Positions 61,421-64,000 of a stretch of DNA of 64,000 nt are shown here, in pieces; within the stretch, counting starts at the first letter, position 1; every line of letters begins with the position of its first letter. The position numbers and the translations under genes are program-made. The stretch covers positions 459,384 through 523,383 of the forward strand of contig NZ_KE384138.1 in NCBI RefSeq assembly GCF_000424145.1, given 5' to 3'. Source of the DNA: Butyrivibrio sp. AC2005. GTDB lineage: Bacteria; Bacillota; Clostridia; Lachnospirales; Lachnospiraceae. A model generated the notes under the pieces. It saw only the letters and a list, made by a program, of their open reading frames with translations, did no database searches and was not told the origin of the DNA.

Positions 61421-62231
61421 ACCAAATTCCATCAGAAAGTTGAAAAAGTTTTCCAAGAGTCGGCTCCGCCCAGCTGTACTGATTCATGTATTCCCCCGTA
61501 AAGCCTGAGTCTTCACGCTTTCCATCAAGAAAGTCAAAATAGTCACACTCAAAATACTCTTTATTAATTCCAGCCTCGCCGCGTCTTCTGATCAAAGCAT
61601 CAGAGCATCCAAGCTCTGTAAAAATACGGGTCATGTCTGCAAACAGATTTCTCAAATAGGATCTGTGACTTCCTGCATCATCCTCATCCTGCCAGATTTT
61701 TTCCATAATCTGATTGAACGTTCTCATGGCACCGTTGGCATCTATAAGTACCGCCAACAGCTCTCTGGTTTTACTGTATACAAAGTCAAGCGGCACACCA
61801 TTTTCAGTAAATACCTCAAACTCACCGAAGGTGTGTACCCGCAGTTTATTTTGTTTTGCAGTTTCTTCATTCGTAATAGGGAATCTCAGATGTTCGAATT
61901 CCGATTTGACCTTGGCAGCAGTAACAGGCTTCATGATATATCCGCTTGCATACAGTCCAAAGGCCTCTTTCATATAGTCAGAATATCCTGTGACAAAAAT
62001 AATATTGATACGGGGATTTTTTTCCTGTAGCTTCTTTGCAATATTGATTCCATTTTCTGTTCTCATCTCAACATCAAGAAAAGCTATCTGTGGATTTATC
62101 TCATCGACTTCTTCCAGTGCTTTTTTCCCGCTTGTATATCCATGTGTATCGGCTGAAGGCATAGCTTTTTTAATGGCGCTTATACAGCCTTCAAGCGCCA
62201 GCTCTTCATCATCAACAGCAATAATCCTCAT
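61419..62231 (-). CDS. Response regulator with SARP/OmpR-like output domain
   Basis: The 270-residue product has a receiver domain (1-115): acidic pair VDDEE, phosphoacceptor Asp in IAFLDVEM, Thr/Lys in IFVTGYSDY and GYIMKPV. The output region (about 130-230, LRVHTFGEFEVFTENGVPLDFVYSKTRELLAVLI...YLRNLFADMTRIF) is a winged-helix DNA-binding domain of the BTAD/SARP-like kind. It follows AGGGAG. The histidine kinase gene is 32 bases upstream, so they form a two-component pair. Confidence 0.9.
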   Translation of the reverse strand: MRIIAVDDEELALEGCISAIKKAMPSADTHGYTSGKKALEEVDEINPQIAFLDVEMRTENGINIAKKLQEKNPRINIIFVTGYSDYMKEAFGLYASGYIMKPVTAAKVKSEFEHLRFPITNEETAKQNKLRVHTFGEFEVFTENGVPLDFVYSKTRELLAVLIDANGAMRTFNQIMEKIWQDEDDAGSHRSYLRNLFADMTRIFTELGCSDALIRRRGEAGINKEYFECDYFDFLDGKREDSGFTGEYMNQYSWAEPTLGKLFQLSDGIW

Positions 62232-62263
62232 TGCAATCTCCCTCTACATAAAAACTGTATTTT

Positions 62264-63556
62264 TCATTCCTCTCCCTTAGGAATCTTAATGGTAGCCTTG
62301 GTTCCGACGCCCGCAGTACTCTCAATTATAAGCAGCCCATTGCACATCGTAATAAGTCTCTCCCTTAGATTATCAAGGCCTATGTGCAGTCCTTCACCCT
62401 GTTCCACCGAATTTGTATCAAAGCCTACGCCATCGTCCTCGACAACAACATAATAATAGTCTTCTTCCGAAAAGCTTTCAATACGTATCGTTCCTCCATC
62501 CTCTTTTTTGTGAATCCCGTGTTTCACCGCATTTTCAGCAAGAAGCTGCACAGACAGTGCAGGAAGGGTAAAAAATTCATCCCTTATGTCATACTTTATT
62601 GTAAGTTTATCCCTAAACCTCATTTTTTCAAGGCTGAGATAATTGGTCACATGCTCCATTTCCTTCTGAAGAGTGATACATTCAGCATGTTCTATACTTC
62701 CAAGGTTACCTCTTAAATAATCAGAGAAACGTCCGATGGCTTCCTGCGCTTTTTCGGGGTCCTTTTCACACAAAACATATATGGAATTAAGAACATTATA
62801 TAAGAAGTGGGGCTTAATCTGACTCAAAAGTATCTTGATTCTATCCCTTGATATCTTATCCTCCTGCTCAAGAATAAGTCTCTCCTGCTCGTATTGGAAG
62901 GTATTATCCATGTAAACAAGTGACAGGCAAAAGCTATATGGTAAAACCTCAAGTCCTGGGAAAAAGGATCTTATAAATACGCCTATAAGCGGAAAAAATA
63001 CAATGGATAGCAGACTCATAATGTTATTGAATTTCAGATACTGATGGTAAACAATCATGTAAACCACAGATAACAGCATGATGGAATAGCCCCCAACCTG
63101 TCCGATGAAGTAGAGGGCACCTTTTTCAAAGGTATGTCCGTCATATGAAACTACTACTCCCTTGAACAGGGAAATGACCCAAAATGCTGAATATATGACG
63201 ATAAGCGGAATAATAAATCCTCGAATTTCCAGATTTTTTCCACTCATTCTGGAAATATAATAGGTAACATACAGTGAATAAAAACCAAGCAGCAGGTAGA
63301 ATCCTATAAAATACATAGAATATGCAATTCTTAGATGAAGCTGCAGCATATTGTCATCCGTAGATATGCAGACAAATGTTTTTGCCAAAAGAACCGCAGC
63401 CAGCATAATTGCATCAGCAGCAAGCATCTTAGAAAATTGCAGTCGCTCTTTATTAGATACCTTCCTCATATGAATATCACCGAATAGCTTTATACATATT
63501 ATCGCAAGAAGAAATGATGATATTCCTATATTTAAATAATCCATTGTATGATCCAT
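62264..63556 (-). CDS. LytS-type sensor histidine kinase
   Basis: The 430-residue product has about six to seven membrane helices in the first 215 residues. The kinase core follows: QIKPHFLYNVLNSIYVL (phosphoacceptor His in the His_kinase family), LLAENAVKHGIHKKEDGG as N-box and VVEDDGVGFD as G1 box, then GIGLDNLRERL-like IGLDNLRERL. It should phosphorylate the adjacent response regulator in reply to an envelope or small-molecule signal. Direct repeats lie upstream of its start. Confidence 0.92.
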   Translation of the reverse strand: MDHTMDYLNIGISSFLLAIICIKLFGDIHMRKVSNKERLQFSKMLAADAIMLAAVLLAKTFVCISTDDNMLQLHLRIAYSMYFIGFYLLLGFYSLYVTYYISRMSGKNLEIRGFIIPLIVIYSAFWVISLFKGVVVSYDGHTFEKGALYFIGQVGGYSIMLLSVVYMIVYHQYLKFNNIMSLLSIVFFPLIGVFIRSFFPGLEVLPYSFCLSLVYMDNTFQYEQERLILEQEDKISRDRIKILLSQIKPHFLYNVLNSIYVLCEKDPEKAQEAIGRFSDYLRGNLGSIEHAECITLQKEMEHVTNYLSLEKMRFRDKLTIKYDIRDEFFTLPALSVQLLAENAVKHGIHKKEDGGTIRIESFSEEDYYYVVVEDDGVGFDTNSVEQGEGLHIGLDNLRERLITMCNGLLIIESTAGVGTKATIKIPKGEE

Positions 63557-63677
63557 GATGTTTTTTCCTTTTGTTTACAAAATTTATCTGTAAAATCTTT
63601 TACGGCAGATACCGATAAACACTGCGTTTTATGAAGTCACAATCTTAATATAACAATTTTGGTGACTTGTAATAGTT

Positions 63678-63737
63678 AATTCCACTTTGTAAGAGTAAAT
63701 TCCACCTTGTAGGAGTAAATTCCACGGGGTGGAGTTT
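63678..63737. repeat. Three 20-bp direct repeats upstream of the histidine kinase gene
   Basis: TAATTCCACTTTGTAAGAG, TAAATTCCACCTTGTAGGAG and TAAATTCCACGGGGTGGAG begin at 63678, 63698 and 63718, two helical turns apart. They could be regulator binding sites. The third unit forms TCCAC-GGGG-TGGA with a following T-rich run. Confidence 0.6.
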
Positions 63738-63777
63738 TCTTTTTACAAAAATGATGGATTTTATCCACATTTACGGC

Positions 63778-63783
63778 TATAAT
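63778..63783 (+). promoter_or_regulatory. -10 element of the candidate RNA gene
   Basis: A perfect TATAAT lies 7 bases before the first stem of the structured RNA. No good -35 is visible; instead TGGAT-TTT-ATCCA (63755-63767), a perfect dyad, occupies that region and may bind an activator. Confidence 0.55.
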
Positions 63784-63789
63784 AGCACA

Positions 63790-63916
63790 AAAGTCGGAAA
63801 AATGCGTATGACAATCAGAAGTCGAGTTCACATTGTCCTGTTAAGAGTTAGTGAATTCCACCCCTAAGAGAGTAGGTATGAAAGTCATCCAACTACGCAG
63901 AACTCCGGCTTTTTTA
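63790..63916 (+). ncRNA. Candidate structured small RNA or riboswitch-like leader
   Basis: After a TATAAT, AGTCGGA (63792-63798) pairs with TCCGGCT (63904-63910), then TGCGTA/TACGCA and TGAC/GTCA continue inward, separated by A-rich and unpaired joints. Inside, GAGTTCAC (63824-63831) pairs with GTGAATTC (63851-63858) around a 19-base loop. The outer stem ends directly in TTTTTT. About 125 nt, with well-formed ends. It does not match a class I can name. It might be a free RNA, or a riboswitch for a gene beyond the window. The rest of 63557-64000 shows only a GTTTCTG/CAGAAAC hairpin at 63929-63948. Confidence 0.55.
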
Positions 63917-64000
63917 TTATGAAATGGAAGTTTCTGCTCCGCAGAAACCTCGGAATTTAATAGTTAATGGTCAAAATACAGGCTGAGACATGATTAACGT

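Noticed and set aside
63878..63922. 14-codon frame MKVIQLRRTPAFLL
   Set aside because: It lies within the candidate structured RNA, lacks a good ribosome site, and its end is the U-tract.

Overview
The window looks like chromosomal DNA of a motile, low-to-moderate GC member of the Lachnospiraceae, most likely Butyrivibrio or a close relative. The reasons are protein style (acidic, N- and S-rich surface proteins, a Lachnospiraceae-type flagellin, a DUF4250 protein, a UPF0735 ACT protein), Firmicutes control signals (strong AGGAGG-like ribosome sites, a CIRCE operator at clpB, sigma-D-like flagellar promoters) and intergenic repeats of the CCTCATCCG...CCTTCCCC...GGGGAAGG type. The genus is an inference. 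Almost all genes are on the minus strand.

Layout: 1-5772 is an exopolysaccharide/cell-surface operon read leftwards (CpsB phosphatase, CpsC chain-length protein, CpsD tyrosine kinase, Ig-like membrane protein, LCP ligase, sortase-B-like lipoprotein without catalytic residues, truncated secreted protein). 5912-7961 holds a full flagellin and a divergent 115-residue miniature flagellin. 7962-8895 is a repeat-rich, gene-poor stretch with a decayed insertion-sequence end. 8895-18848 is protein quality control (clpB with CIRCE, engB, clpX, clpP, tig) plus small membrane proteins and a CYTH enzyme. 18849-25893 has a DJ-1 protein and carbohydrate genes (solute-binding lipoprotein, LacI regulator overlapping malQ, PfkB-like protein, TetR regulator). 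26063-34170 carries a DUF2225 protein, glnS, a GGDEF/EAL protein and guaB. 34310-46519 carries amino-acid biosynthesis (aspartate kinase, homoserine dehydrogenase, ACT protein, dapF, hisC) with envelope and transfer functions between. 46871-50823 has a CapA protein and the rpmG-secE-nusG-rplK-rplA cluster. 51185-58228 has a FliD-like cap protein, UDP-galactopyranose mutase, a small HTH protein, a glycosyltransferase/methyltransferase fusion and an M20 amidohydrolase. 58313-63556 is an amino-acid-type ABC transporter followed by a histidine kinase/response regulator pair. 63557-64000 has no protein gene but encodes a candidate structured RNA.

How it fits together: the surface operon, glf and the glycosyltransferases suggest capsule or exopolysaccharide assembly; flagellin, mini-flagellin and FliD share sigma-D-like promoters although scattered; the transporter, M20 hydrolase and two-component pair may be a nutrient-sensing and uptake unit.

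The most unusual content is non-coding: (i) three long perfect hairpins at 26435, 46625 and 52510 with unrelated stems but a shared loop CTCGTT-N8-10-ATAATCG; (ii) tandem repeats that begin inside the 3' ends of three unrelated genes and copy the stop codon; (iii) a 52-bp tandem array in which five units form hairpins; (iv) a 182-bp inverted-repeat element at 35208; and (v) a compact RNA-like structure with its own promoter and U-tract at the right edge. On the protein side, a sortase B-like lipoprotein has lost all three catalytic residues, and a PfkB-family protein has Asn at the catalytic Asp position. No tRNA, rRNA, CRISPR array or intact transposase was seen.
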